From a virus, in the IMG/VR virus record IMGVR_UViG_3300009093_000525, positions 1 to 61,807 of that record: a DNA stretch of 61,807 nucleotides; one strand, given 5' to 3'. Each line of letters begins with the position of its first letter. Position 1 is the first letter of the stretch. Positions 7,861-14,831 of this stretch are shown here, in pieces. Below the pieces are notes generated by a model. The model did no database searches and was not told the origin of the DNA. It saw only the letters and a program-made list of their open reading frames with translations. A program made the translations under genes and the position numbers.

Positions 7861-8109
7861 TCAGCGTCCTTCGTATTGGTCGATGCCGCGCGCGCCGCGG
7901 ATCATCTGACCTTGGATGGCGTCGCCGATCCCCTCACCGTAGGAGTTGATCGACGCAGTGAAGATGTTGGCGGTCTCGCCGGTCAGCGCGTCGGCGATCC
8001 GCTTGAGGCTAATGGCCTGCGAGAGCGCGAGGGCGTCGGCTGTCCGGCCGTGCATCTGATCGATGCGTGCCGCCTCCTCGATCAGCATGGGATCGAACGG
8101 GAACGGCAC
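7861..8109 (-). CDS. Hypothetical small early protein
   Basis: This 82-residue soluble protein (MPFPFDPMLIEEAARIDQMHG...) lies between the coiled-coil protein and the zinc-motif protein, with two-base gaps on both sides. The spacing indicates one transcript. I see no known motif. Confidence 0.65.
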   Translation of the reverse strand: MPFPFDPMLIEEAARIDQMHGRTADALALSQAISLKRIADALTGETANIFTASINSYGEGIGDAIQGQMIRGARGIDQYEGR

Positions 8110-8111
8110 GT

Positions 8112-9392
8112 TCAGAACTCCAGCCGCACCGCCGGGATTTCCCCCGCGATGATGGCGACCACGATCTTGCGAGCGGTCTCCTCGTCGGCGCCGCAGGTCA
8201 TCAGAGCAACCTTGGCGGCAGACTTCACGTTGGCGCGATGCTGCTGGTCGGCCTCACGCTTGCGCTGCTCCTCGGCTACGCGCGCAGCTTCCTTGCGATC
8301 GACCTCTTCCTTGGCGGCGATGCGCGCCTTCTCCGCATCCGCCTCCTGCTCGGCAGCGGCAGCCCGGCGGTTGGCCTCGTCGATCTTCGCCTGCGCCTCA
8401 GCGTCCTTGCGATCCTGCTCGACCTTGGCCTTTCGTGCCTCATCATCCCGCGCGGCGCGCGCAGCCTCCTCAACAGCTTTCTCGCGCGCTTCGGTCTGGC
8501 TCTTATCGAACGCGGCGTTAAGCGCCTGCAGCGTCATGAAGCGGACGCGCTCGACGTCCTGAGCTAGGTCACCAAAATGATGCTCGCCGGTCTCGATCTT
8601 TTCTTCGAGCTCTCGGATGAGGATCGGGTAGGGATAGGCCTTACCGCCGATCGTGCCGTTGCCGACCTCGTCGGTGATGTACGCCATGATCTGGCGGGCG
8701 TATTTCTGCTTGGCCTCGATGCGCTCGCGAGCCTCGCGCTCAGCAGCTTCCCGCGCATCCCGTTCCGCCTGCGCCGCGCGCAGCTGCTCCAGCTCGGCCC
8801 GATCGGCCTCTTCCTTCTTGAGACGCTTCATCGCCTCCATGAGGATGCCGATCGTCGCTTTCTTGGCGTCGAGCGCCTGCTCGGCGAGCGGGCCGAACCG
8901 GTCGAGATCGATCGCGGTTTGGTGTACGGACGAACCTCGCGCCTGGACGCTGGCGAAGGTGTCTTCGATCGTCACGGTCGCGGCGTCGCGGATCGTCTGG
9001 ATCACGGCCTCGCACTCGGCGACGCGCGCCTTCTCGGCCTCCTTCCACGCGACCACAGGCGCCGCGATCTCGTCGATCGTTGCTGCGATCAAAGCATCGC
9101 CCTTGTTCCAGGCGTCGTTGACCAGCTTGGTTTGCTCGCGCCAGCCCTCGGTCAGCGCCAGCTTGTCGCGCTTGAAATTGGCGCGCTCGGTCCGCAGCTT
9201 GTCGACGTAGGACGAGAGAGCAGATCGATCCTTGGCCCGCGACATATCCAGATCGGCCGGCGCCTTGTCGCGCTTCGACCGGAGCCATGCCTCGAATGCA
9301 TCCTCGTCGAAGCGGACGATGCCGTTGGTGGAGGCGAACGCGGGCACGATCTCCGTACCGGTCGCTTCGACTTCGCGCAGTTGCGCCGCCAT
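8112..9392 (-). CDS. Long coiled-coil phage protein of the recombination module
   Basis: This 426-residue protein is dominated by charged heptad-rich helices (about residues 190-240 and 290-395, rich in A, E, K, R), with a globular N-terminus (AFEAWLRSKRDKAP) and a small C-terminal helical domain (TCGADEETARKIVVAIIAGEIP). Similar coiled-coil proteins commonly lie next to RecT/Sak-type genes in temperate phages and are thought to assist recombination or ssDNA handling; here that is inference from position. The start ATG abuts the stop of a small membrane protein gene. Confidence 0.8.
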   Translation of the reverse strand: MAAQLREVEATGTEIVPAFASTNGIVRFDEDAFEAWLRSKRDKAPADLDMSRAKDRSALSSYVDKLRTERANFKRDKLALTEGWREQTKLVNDAWNKGDALIAATIDEIAAPVVAWKEAEKARVAECEAVIQTIRDAATVTIEDTFASVQARGSSVHQTAIDLDRFGPLAEQALDAKKATIGILMEAMKRLKKEEADRAELEQLRAAQAERDAREAAEREARERIEAKQKYARQIMAYITDEVGNGTIGGKAYPYPILIRELEEKIETGEHHFGDLAQDVERVRFMTLQALNAAFDKSQTEAREKAVEEAARAARDDEARKAKVEQDRKDAEAQAKIDEANRRAAAAEQEADAEKARIAAKEEVDRKEAARVAEEQRKREADQQHRANVKSAAKVALMTCGADEETARKIVVAIIAGEIPAVRLEF

Positions 9393-9532
9393 CAGAAATA
9401 CCTCGCGTAGATGAGCGCGCCGAACTCGACGGCGGCCAGGATGAGAAGAGCGGCAAACGACCAGCGGTAGGCGGCGTCGTGCCAGCGGCGGACTTGAGCC
9501 TTGAAGGCTTCCTGGGCGGGGTCGGGGTTCAC
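9392..9532 (-). CDS. Small single-pass membrane protein (46 aa)
   Basis: The GTG start at 9532 forms a GTGA overlap with the upstream stop, which decides it over the longer open frame. A hydrophilic N-terminus (NPDPAQEAFKAQVRRWHD) is followed by one transmembrane helix (WSFAALLILAAVEFGALIYA). Function unknown. Confidence 0.6.
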   Translation of the reverse strand: MNPDPAQEAFKAQVRRWHDAAYRWSFAALLILAAVEFGALIYARYF

Positions 9533-9762
9533 GAAGGCACCTGGGCCAGTATGGCGTCGAAGAGGGCCTGCTCCTGCTCCTCGGCGATTCTCGGACGCGG
9601 ATCGCGATATCTGTCCACCCGGCACCGCTGCTGCGGCAGGAGGAGCGTCGGGCAGCCCCGCGGCCGCTCCTGCAGGCAGGTCGGACAGGGGATGCCGTAG
9701 ATCTTGCGGCGCTCGTCCCGGACGAGCTTCATCAGGCGGAAGTCGTCGATGGTGTCAGACAT
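9529..9762 (-). CDS. Small zinc-ribbon-like phage protein
   Basis: The ATG at 9762 forms a TGATG overlap with the upstream gene. The 77-residue product has CPTC and GC...RC cysteines (residues ~27-52), a pattern seen in small conserved proteins of sphingomonad phages. It probably binds one zinc ion. Function unknown. Confidence 0.7.
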   Translation of the reverse strand: MSDTIDDFRLMKLVRDERRKIYGIPCPTCLQERPRGCPTLLLPQQRCRVDRYRDPRPRIAEEQEQALFDAILAQVPS

Positions 9763-9995
9763 CACGCCACCTCGCCGGTGATCGGCGTGACGCGATCGAG
9801 CAGGTAGCAACCGGCGATCCCGTCAAGCCAGATGACGGCGGAGTGGCCAGAGAGGACCTCCGCCTTTGATCGGGTCTGGGTGGAGACGCTGTCCCCGCAG
9901 TCGAGGTGGACTGTGACCCGCTGGCCGACCGGGAAGCGCTCGTTGAACTGGTCGCACTCGCGCTGGAGCGCGGCGAGGGGCAGGGGCCGGCGCAT
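9762..9995 (-). CDS. Hypothetical small early protein
   Basis: The ATG at 9995 overlaps the upstream stop (TGATG). The 77-residue product (MRRPLPLAALQRECDQFNERF...) is predicted mixed alpha/beta with a central beta-rich part ending in CYLLDRVTPITG. It resembles small phage proteins of unknown role seen near early promoters. Confidence 0.6.
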   Translation of the reverse strand: MRRPLPLAALQRECDQFNERFPVGQRVTVHLDCGDSVSTQTRSKAEVLSGHSAVIWLDGIAGCYLLDRVTPITGEVA

Positions 9996-10372
9996 CAGAA
10001 GTACCCTTCCGAGGCCGCGACACCCGAGAGGGGGAAAGGCGTCGCGGCCTCGTCCCCGGCCGGGGAGGGGGAGGGGCAATGGCCGGGGAATTCACTGAAA
10101 GCGTGCGGCTGCGCGTCGATCGCACGGTCGAGGGCGACCATCTGCAGCGCGTCCTTCGCCATGGCGATGCGGCGCTGGATGAAGCTCTCGCGGGCATCGG
10201 CCCAGGCGATATAGGCATCTTCCTGTGCCGAGATGCGGCTGCGGAAGGGCGTTTGACGCGGCGTCTGAAACGATCGGCCGGCGGCGCCGTCAGCTGCCGC
10301 AGCACGAATATGCGCGGTCAGGATGGCAGCGGAAGCGGGCTCGCGGTGCAGGCTCCGGAAGTGGAAACCCAT
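9995..10372 (-). CDS. First gene of the leftward early operon, hypothetical
   Basis: This 125-residue protein has a plausible helical core (AQEDAYIAWADARESFIQRRIAMA) and a GGAG eight bases before its ATG. The final ~30 codons are low complexity and coincide with a long inverted repeat in the DNA (10011-10051). It is the first gene downstream of two operator copies, so its promoter is likely repressor-controlled. Function unknown. Confidence 0.6.
   Translation of the reverse strand: MGFHFRSLHREPASAAILTAHIRAAAADGAAGRSFQTPRQTPFRSRISAQEDAYIAWADARESFIQRRIAMAKDALQMVALDRAIDAQPHAFSEFPGHCPSPSPAGDEAATPFPLSGVAASEGYF
10011..10051. repeat. Long inverted repeat inside the 3' coding end
   Basis: Arms 10011-10024 and 10038-10051 match at 13 of 14 positions around a 13-base purine-rich loop. 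No T tract follows on either strand, so it is not an intrinsic terminator. It resembles a REP-like palindrome that has become the 3' coding end of the upstream gene. Confidence 0.6.
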
Positions 10373-10434
10373 CGGTCATCTCCATCCGCTCCGTCTTCGA
10401 GCCCGGCGGGCTGATCAGGTGCGGTGATGCTTAC

Positions 10435-10483
10435 TTCCGATAATCAGAAGTAGGCGTCAAGCGGAAAGTTACGACTATCGGAA
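10435..10483. promoter_or_regulatory. Two operator copies upstream of the leftward operon
   Basis: Sites at 10435-10449 (one mismatch) and 10469-10483 (two mismatches) match the palindrome TTCCGATNATCGGAA found in the immunity region. They lie 34 bp apart between the divergent genes at 10372 (-) and 10562 (+), where the early leftward promoter is expected. Confidence 0.75.
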
Positions 10484-10561
10484 GATGGCGAATCTGGCTT
10501 GTCGTGTGTTCCCGATTTGTTCGAATATGCAGCCTGCGAATCGTGGGGACGTTGGCGGGCA

Positions 10562-10831
10562 ATGAGGACAGTGACGCTGTATCGGGTGGTCTGCTTCGGT
10601 GAGCCCAGGGGACCCTGGCGCATCGAATTGCTCAGCGCGCAACGGGACGCCGTGGAGCAGGATCTTGGGGAATTTTCAGAAGGCGGATGGTTCTACGCCA
10701 CAGTTCCGGGCGATATCCAGCAGCGGAAATTTCAGGTGTCAGCGGACAGAATTCTGCCCAGCCCTACATCCTCGCCGCCTTCCAGATCACCCGCCCCACG
10801 ACCTCGAATCGCTCGCCGGACCCGAGGATGA
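10562..10831 (+). CDS. Small hypothetical gene convergent with the repressor
   Basis: The frame gives about 89 residues (MRTVTLYRVVCFGEPRGPWR...) with a plausible beta-rich core. The tail overlaps the repressor's 3' end by 68 bp and becomes Ser/Pro/Arg-rich, so the real gene may be hard to separate from antisense coding. It lies directly downstream of two operator copies. Function unknown. Confidence 0.45.
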   Translation: MRTVTLYRVVCFGEPRGPWRIELLSAQRDAVEQDLGEFSEGGWFYATVPGDIQQRKFQVSADRILPSPTSSPPSRSPAPRPRIARRTRG

Positions 10832-11336
10832 TTTCCTTGTGCTGATCGTTCGATGAGCAAGGGACCAGGCGAGCTGGTTCAGCCGCAAATTTCTTGAAGG
10901 TCGTCTCGCCCTCGTCGTTGAGAACCACGTAAAAGCGCCCGGGAAATAAGGCCCGATCGTCCGGATCGACGACAACCGTTCCGCCATCATCAACCTCGAG
11001 GTCCATCGAATCGCCCTTCACGCGCAGGGCGAAGGCCTTGGGTGGCATTGACGGGTCCAGCCGCGGAAATGAACCGATCGGCTGTTGCACCGCGTGTCGC
11101 CAGTTGCCGGCAGCCACCTGACCGATGACGGGGAGGCTATCCAGGGGTATGCCGCCCTCATCCCCTTCACGCTCGCGAAGCATCTCGCGAAGAGTATCCA
11201 TCTCGGCGACCGTGAAGCGCCGACCGCCACTCAGCGAAGTGCTTAGCTTACCCTCGCTGATGCCCAAGCGCTTGGCGGCCTCGACCTGCTTGATGCCCGC
11301 TGCCTTCAGGCGACCTCTGAGATCCCGCTCATCCAT
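10764..11336 (-). CDS. LexA/CI-like phage repressor (HTH + S24 peptidase)
   Basis: This 190-residue protein begins at an ATG preceded by GGAGAT; the longer open frame upstream is operator/antisense sequence. Residues 1-55 form an HTH domain (KQVEAAKRLGISEGKLSTSL). Residues 70-190 form an S24 serine-peptidase domain with an A76-G77 cleavage site (VAAGNW), S110 in KGDSM and a lysine at 148/149. This is the design of RecA-cleavable lambda CI-type repressors, so the prophage is probably SOS-inducible. It would bind the 15-bp palindromes on both sides. Divergent from the Cro-like gene. Confidence 0.92.
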   Translation of the reverse strand: MDERDLRGRLKAAGIKQVEAAKRLGISEGKLSTSLSGGRRFTVAEMDTLREMLREREGDEGGIPLDSLPVIGQVAAGNWRHAVQQPIGSFPRLDPSMPPKAFALRVKGDSMDLEVDDGGTVVVDPDDRALFPGRFYVVLNDEGETTFKKFAAEPARLVPCSSNDQHKEIILGSGERFEVVGRVIWKAARM

Positions 11337-11355
11337 ATCTCCTTCAAGACGTTCA

Positions 11356-11419
11356 TTCCGATTATCGCAATTCCGATCATCGGAAGAAATCGCTTGCAAC
11401 GATCTTCTGAATATCGGAA
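11356..11419. promoter_or_regulatory. Three-operator immunity control region
   Basis: Between the divergent repressor and Cro-like genes are a near-perfect site at 11356-11370 (one mismatch), an immediately adjoining perfect 7-1-7 palindrome TTCCGATCATCGGAA at 11371-11385, and a weaker copy at 11405-11419 (two mismatches). Three graded operators between repressor and cro is the lambda OR layout. Promoters are expected here but I do not assign -35/-10 boxes with certainty. Confidence 0.85.
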
Positions 11420-11429
11420 GTAAGTCGGC

Positions 11430-11660
11430 ATGGACATCACGGCCGACACGATCATCGACGATTTGGGTGGCACCTCCGCGACCGCGGCGCTCATCCATGC
11501 GCCCATATCGACGGTGCACAGCTGGCGCGAGATCGGTATCTCCGCGTCCCGACTGGCTCATTTGAAGCTCGCCGCCAGCGCCGCCGGCAAGGTGGCCCGC
11601 TGGCCCGTAGTCGACGGAAACGTGCCTGGCCGCACCTCAAGCCAAGCGAGCGCAGCATGA
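11430..11660 (+). CDS. Cro/YdaS-like DNA-binding protein
   Basis: This 76-residue protein has an HTH at about residues 10-45 (IIDDLGGTSATAALIHAPISTVHSW), the short 'LGGT.A.A' style of YdaS/Cro-like and carph-isopro-type phage regulators. It is the first gene rightward of the three operators, the position of cro. It should compete with the repressor to commit to lytic growth; that role is inferred from position and fold. Confidence 0.8.
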   Translation: MDITADTIIDDLGGTSATAALIHAPISTVHSWREIGISASRLAHLKLAASAAGKVARWPVVDGNVPGRTSSQASAA

Positions 11661-11875
11661 GCCTGGACCTCGAAACCGCCTCGACGATCGTGCACAATTT
11701 CGGTGCCGCGATCGCTGCCGTCGTCACGCCGCTGATCACGATCTACGGTGCGCGACAGGCGCGCAACATCAGCAAGGCAGTAGAGCAGCGCAATCTGCGT
11801 TCCCGGCCGAAGCCGACGACCGTTGGCGAGTGGAACGCTTGGGCGCGCGGTCAGATCAAGGCGTCTCGGCCGTGA
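11657..11875 (+). CDS. Small membrane protein
   Basis: This 72-residue protein overlaps the cro-like stop (ATGA). One hydrophobic helix (FGAAIAAVVTPLITIYGA) is followed by a basic cytoplasmic tail. It is expressed early in the rightward operon. No family recognised. Confidence 0.65.
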   Translation: MSLDLETASTIVHNFGAAIAAVVTPLITIYGARQARNISKAVEQRNLRSRPKPTTVGEWNAWARGQIKASRP

Positions 11876-12056
11876 GCATCGATCGCAAGATGTCGGCAGC
11901 GTATTCCGCTCCTTCCCGCTTGGGAGCTGTGTCAGCCTCCGAATCGTACCGGTCAGCGATCTCCTTGAGGCGCCGCGCGATTTGTGGATCGCACTCGGCC
12001 ACAACAGTTCCAAGCGCCTGGACTGCGATGAGCAGCCCCGCAAGCTTCGGGTCCAT
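11856..12056 (-). CDS. Hypothetical small protein, antisense orientation
   Basis: This 66-residue soluble protein (MDPKLAGLLIAVQALGTVV...) has a purine-rich GGGAAAG before its ATG and normal composition. It overlaps the preceding gene tail-to-tail by 20 bp and is the only leftward gene in this stretch. Function unknown. Confidence 0.45.
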   Translation of the reverse strand: MDPKLAGLLIAVQALGTVVAECDPQIARRLKEIADRYDSEADTAPKREGAEYAADILRSMLTAETP

Positions 12057-12100
12057 TTCAACTTTCCCTGCAGGTCTCGACAACCGCAGGGTAGCCGGAA

Positions 12101-12125
12101 GGGGAGGGCGCGCACAGCCCTCCCC
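12101..12125. promoter_or_regulatory. Stem-loop before the early rightward regulator genes
   Basis: A perfect 9-bp inverted repeat GGGGAGGGC/GCCCTCCCC has a 7-base loop and no T tract. It could attenuate or protect the early transcript. No factor is identified. Confidence 0.4.
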
Positions 12126-12139
12126 GGAAGGGCGCTGAC

Positions 12140-12235
12140 ATGCGCATTCGCACGCTTCTTGCCTGGCCGCTCGTCATCGCGATCGCGTTCGTCTGGCTGC
12201 ATCGCCGGATCGCGCGGGCATGGAGGGCTGCATAG
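12140..12235 (+). CDS. 31-residue single-pass membrane peptide
   Basis: A short frame MRIRTLLAWPLVIAIAFVWL plus a basic tail ends in TAG one base before the next ATG. It has a GGAAGGG purine run upstream and one transmembrane helix. Size and tight spacing suggest a real small gene, but this is marginal evidence. Confidence 0.45.
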   Translation: MRIRTLLAWPLVIAIAFVWLHRRIARAWRAA

Positions 12236-12646
12236 ATGACCGCCCTCTGCCCCTGCTGCGGCTACGATCTCGCCCAAGACGAGGTGATCGAGCGCGACGG
12301 CATCCGTTTGGAGCCGCGCGGTGACGTTCTCGTCAACGGTGCTCCGGTGCGGCTGACGCCGTCCGAGCGGATCATTCTTTCGTCGCTGATGAAGGCCAAC
12401 GGCATGGCGATAAGTGGTGCCGCCCTGCACGAGCGTATGGACAGTCGGGCAGACGGCAATGTCGTCGAGGTCATGGTCCGCCGCGTCCGCGAGAAGCTCG
12501 GCGACGCCTGTCGCATCGAGAACATACGGGGCATCGGATACCGCTGGGTCTCCACCGCCGGCGGATCGGGGCGCGTGCTCGCCGACGGTGAAGCGCTGCA
12601 AGTTCATGCCGGTGCTGATCGCATCGTTTCGGAGGTGCATCAGTGA
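12236..12646 (+). CDS. Zinc-knuckle plus OmpR-type winged-helix regulator
   Basis: This 136-residue protein has an N-terminal CPCCGYDL zinc motif (residues 5-12). It is followed by a PhoB/OmpR-type winged helix at about residues 30-110 ('LTPSERIILSSLMKANG', 'VVEVMVRRVREKLG', 'IENIRGIGYRW'). There is no receiver domain, so it is not a two-component regulator. It probably regulates phage or host transcription. It is conserved in type in alphaproteobacterial phages, and its target is unknown. Confidence 0.8.
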   Translation: MTALCPCCGYDLAQDEVIERDGIRLEPRGDVLVNGAPVRLTPSERIILSSLMKANGMAISGAALHERMDSRADGNVVEVMVRRVREKLGDACRIENIRGIGYRWVSTAGGSGRVLADGEALQVHAGADRIVSEVHQ

Positions 12647-13095
12647 CGGGCGGCGCCATCATCACGCCGGAACTGGCAGACGCCGCGATTTACCGCGCGC
12701 TCAGCCTATTCATGGGCGATGGCCGGAAATTCAGCGTCGAGGACGTGGCGATCGGCACCAGCATTCCGGCACGCACTCTCTATGGGTTCGTGGCATCGGG
12801 GCCGGAAGATCGCCGGCGCCCGAAAGGCTGGCATCTCCTGACGCTGCAGCAGTTCTTCGGCGTGGCGTTCACGGACAAGCTGCTCAGCCCGATCGGGCAG
12901 GGCGGTCGCAGCCTCGAAGCCGAGGAAGGCTCGCCCGGCGTCGTCATGGCGCACCTGACCCGCGATCTCGCGCAGATCGCGGGATGCGGTGTCAACGGCG
13001 CCTGGAATCACACGCACGAGCGCCAGCTGGAGAAGGCCGCAGACGACGCGATCCTCATCCTGACGCCGCTCTCTTCATTGGGGCACGCAAAATGA
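12643..13095 (+). CDS. Hypothetical regulator-like phage protein
   Basis: The GTG start forms a GTGA overlap with the winged-helix gene. The 150-residue product contains an HTH-like segment (FSVEDVAIGTSIPARTLYGFV) and resembles small phage regulators placed in the CII position, but sequence alone does not establish that. It is coupled to the next gene by an ATGA overlap. Confidence 0.65.
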   Translation: MTGGAIITPELADAAIYRALSLFMGDGRKFSVEDVAIGTSIPARTLYGFVASGPEDRRRPKGWHLLTLQQFFGVAFTDKLLSPIGQGGRSLEAEEGSPGVVMAHLTRDLAQIAGCGVNGAWNHTHERQLEKAADDAILILTPLSSLGHAK

Positions 13096-13442
13096 TCGAT
13101 CAGGACATCATGGTCTACGGGCTCGGCGTGATCGCCGGCAGCGGTATCCTCGGGACCGTCATCGCCACGACGCTGGCGTTCGACTGGCGCAGCAAGGCTA
13201 CCAAGTCGCAATCGGAAGCGACCGCCGCCAAGCGCGAGGCTCGTCTGTCGCACGCCATCTCGGAGAGCTGGCAAAAATCTTACGAGGTTGCTGCGTCGGA
13301 TGTGCTCAGCCTGACCGACCAGCTGCGCGTCGCAAACGGCTTAGCCAATCCCGAGCCGAAACTCATCCGCATTCCGAAGGGCCAGCCTGGTGCCGGTCGC
13401 TTCATCCCGAACCCGAAATTGAAAGCTGAACTGACCGCCTAA
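13092..13442 (+). CDS. N-terminally anchored membrane protein
   Basis: This 116-residue protein begins MIDQDIMVYGLGVIAGSGIL, a single transmembrane segment. A charged helix (KSQSEATAAKREARLSHAIS) and a basic C-terminus (LIRIPKGQPGAGRF) follow. It is translationally coupled to the upstream gene and directly precedes the clamp gene. Function unknown. Confidence 0.65.
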   Translation: MIDQDIMVYGLGVIAGSGILGTVIATTLAFDWRSKATKSQSEATAAKREARLSHAISESWQKSYEVAASDVLSLTDQLRVANGLANPEPKLIRIPKGQPGAGRFIPNPKLKAELTA

Positions 13443-13458
13443 CGCGGGGGAGTAGATC

Positions 13459-14688
13459 ATGGATATGCCGATGGGCGCTGCGATCGACGTCGCAGCGGAT
13501 GACGAAGTGCGTCCTGCGAAAGTCAGGTCGCAGGTGTTCCAGCGTGCGGACCTGATCCGCGCGATCCTCGGCGCCTGCACGGTAATCGAGCGGCGCAACA
13601 CGATCCCGGTCCTGGAGACGGTGCTGATCACCATCCAGGACGACCGGATCGTCGCTCGTGCCACCAACCTGGACCAGGAGGTGACGCTCGACCTCGGCGA
13701 GGCGCCGCAGCGCGGGGCGATCAGCCATTGCCTGATGAGCCCGCATGCCGTCGCAGGGTTACTCAAGGGCATGACCGGCGATCATGTCTCGCTGCTGCCG
13801 ACCGACGGCGGCAAGATCGCCATGTCTGGGCAGGATTTCACCGCCAAGATCTCGACCCTCCCGGCGATTGACTTCCCGCGCATCAGCCAAGGCCCGGAGG
13901 GCTGGGCAACCGACATCCCGGCGTCTGTGCTTGATCTGATGATCCGCGTGTCGGGTGCCATGTCTCGGGAAGAGACGCGGTACTATCTGAACGGCCTCCA
14001 CATCGGCCATCTGCGCGACTGGACCTACCGCATCTCGGCGACGGATGGGCACCGGCTCTACTTCGCCGACGTCGAATGGCCCGGAGAGCAGAAGCTGCCG
14101 AACGGCGGCATCATCATCCCGCGCCACGCTGTCGAGAAGATGGCGCGCTACCGCGATCGCAAGTCTGATCAGCCGGTGCGACTGTCGGCGCACGCTGCCG
14201 CGGCCACGAACAATTTCATCGACTGGGCCGGCTCTGGCGCTCCGTCCGCCAAGCTTCAGTTCGGCGCCACCGTCCTCAAGACCAAGCTGATCGACGGTAC
14301 GTTCCCGGATATCAGCCGCGTAATTCCGGATGCAGGCGGGTCGACCTGCAGCTTTCGAGCCGCGACTGCCGACTTGCGCCGCGCGATCCGAGCGCTCGCT
14401 TTCGGCGCGACTGAGAAATCGCCGGCAATCCGTCTTTCGCTTGGCGACGGAAAGCTCCGGATCGGCGCGAAGTTCGCGATCGACGGCGTAGACGCCGAAT
14501 ACTCGATCGAGGCCAAGACGACTGGCCATCTCGAGATGGGATTTAACGGTCACTACCTGCTCGCAGTCCTCGACGCGATGCACACCGACGAAGTCGTCTT
14601 CCTCCTTCGTGACCAGTCGGCACCCGCCCTGATCGTCGATCCGACGGGCGAGGGCATGCGCGCCGTCCTCATGCCGATGAGGCTTTGA
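13459..14688 (+). CDS. Phage-encoded DNA polymerase III beta clamp (DnaN-like)
   Basis: This 409-residue protein matches the bacterial beta sliding clamp over its full length. It has three repeated domains, 'RRNTIPVLETVLI' and 'SATDGHRL' motifs, the late 'FNGHYLLAVLDAM' segment and the canonical C-terminus ending VLMPMRL. The family member encircles DNA and tethers the replicative polymerase. No DNA polymerase is visible in the element, so this clamp probably recruits the host Pol III, partly replacing the host clamp or escaping its regulation. Its start follows a purine-rich GGGGGAG. It heads the replication module. Confidence 0.92.
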   Translation: MDMPMGAAIDVAADDEVRPAKVRSQVFQRADLIRAILGACTVIERRNTIPVLETVLITIQDDRIVARATNLDQEVTLDLGEAPQRGAISHCLMSPHAVAGLLKGMTGDHVSLLPTDGGKIAMSGQDFTAKISTLPAIDFPRISQGPEGWATDIPASVLDLMIRVSGAMSREETRYYLNGLHIGHLRDWTYRISATDGHRLYFADVEWPGEQKLPNGGIIIPRHAVEKMARYRDRKSDQPVRLSAHAAAATNNFIDWAGSGAPSAKLQFGATVLKTKLIDGTFPDISRVIPDAGGSTCSFRAATADLRRAIRALAFGATEKSPAIRLSLGDGKLRIGAKFAIDGVDAEYSIEAKTTGHLEMGFNGHYLLAVLDAMHTDEVVFLLRDQSAPALIVDPTGEGMRAVLMPMRL

Positions 14689-14831
14689 TGGAGAAGGTCC
14701 GCTTCATCCCCGTGGCCGGCCGCCAGTCGTCCCCCGCCCGAAACGGGCGGCCTACCGCCGTCACCGATCGATATCCATTCCGTGGTCACCGGACCTGCGC
14801 CGAGTGGTCAGAGCCGGAGGACGTGAAATGA
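14688..14831 (+). CDS. 47-residue basic linker gene between clamp and ParB-like genes
   Basis: The ATG at 14688 overlaps the clamp stop (TGATG) and the stop overlaps the next ATG (ATGA), so the short frame is coupled on both sides. The product (MEKVRFIPVAGRQSSPARNG...) is basic and probably unstructured. It may be a small adaptor or only a translational bridge. Confidence 0.55.
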   Translation: MEKVRFIPVAGRQSSPARNGRPTAVTDRYPFRGHRTCAEWSEPEDVK

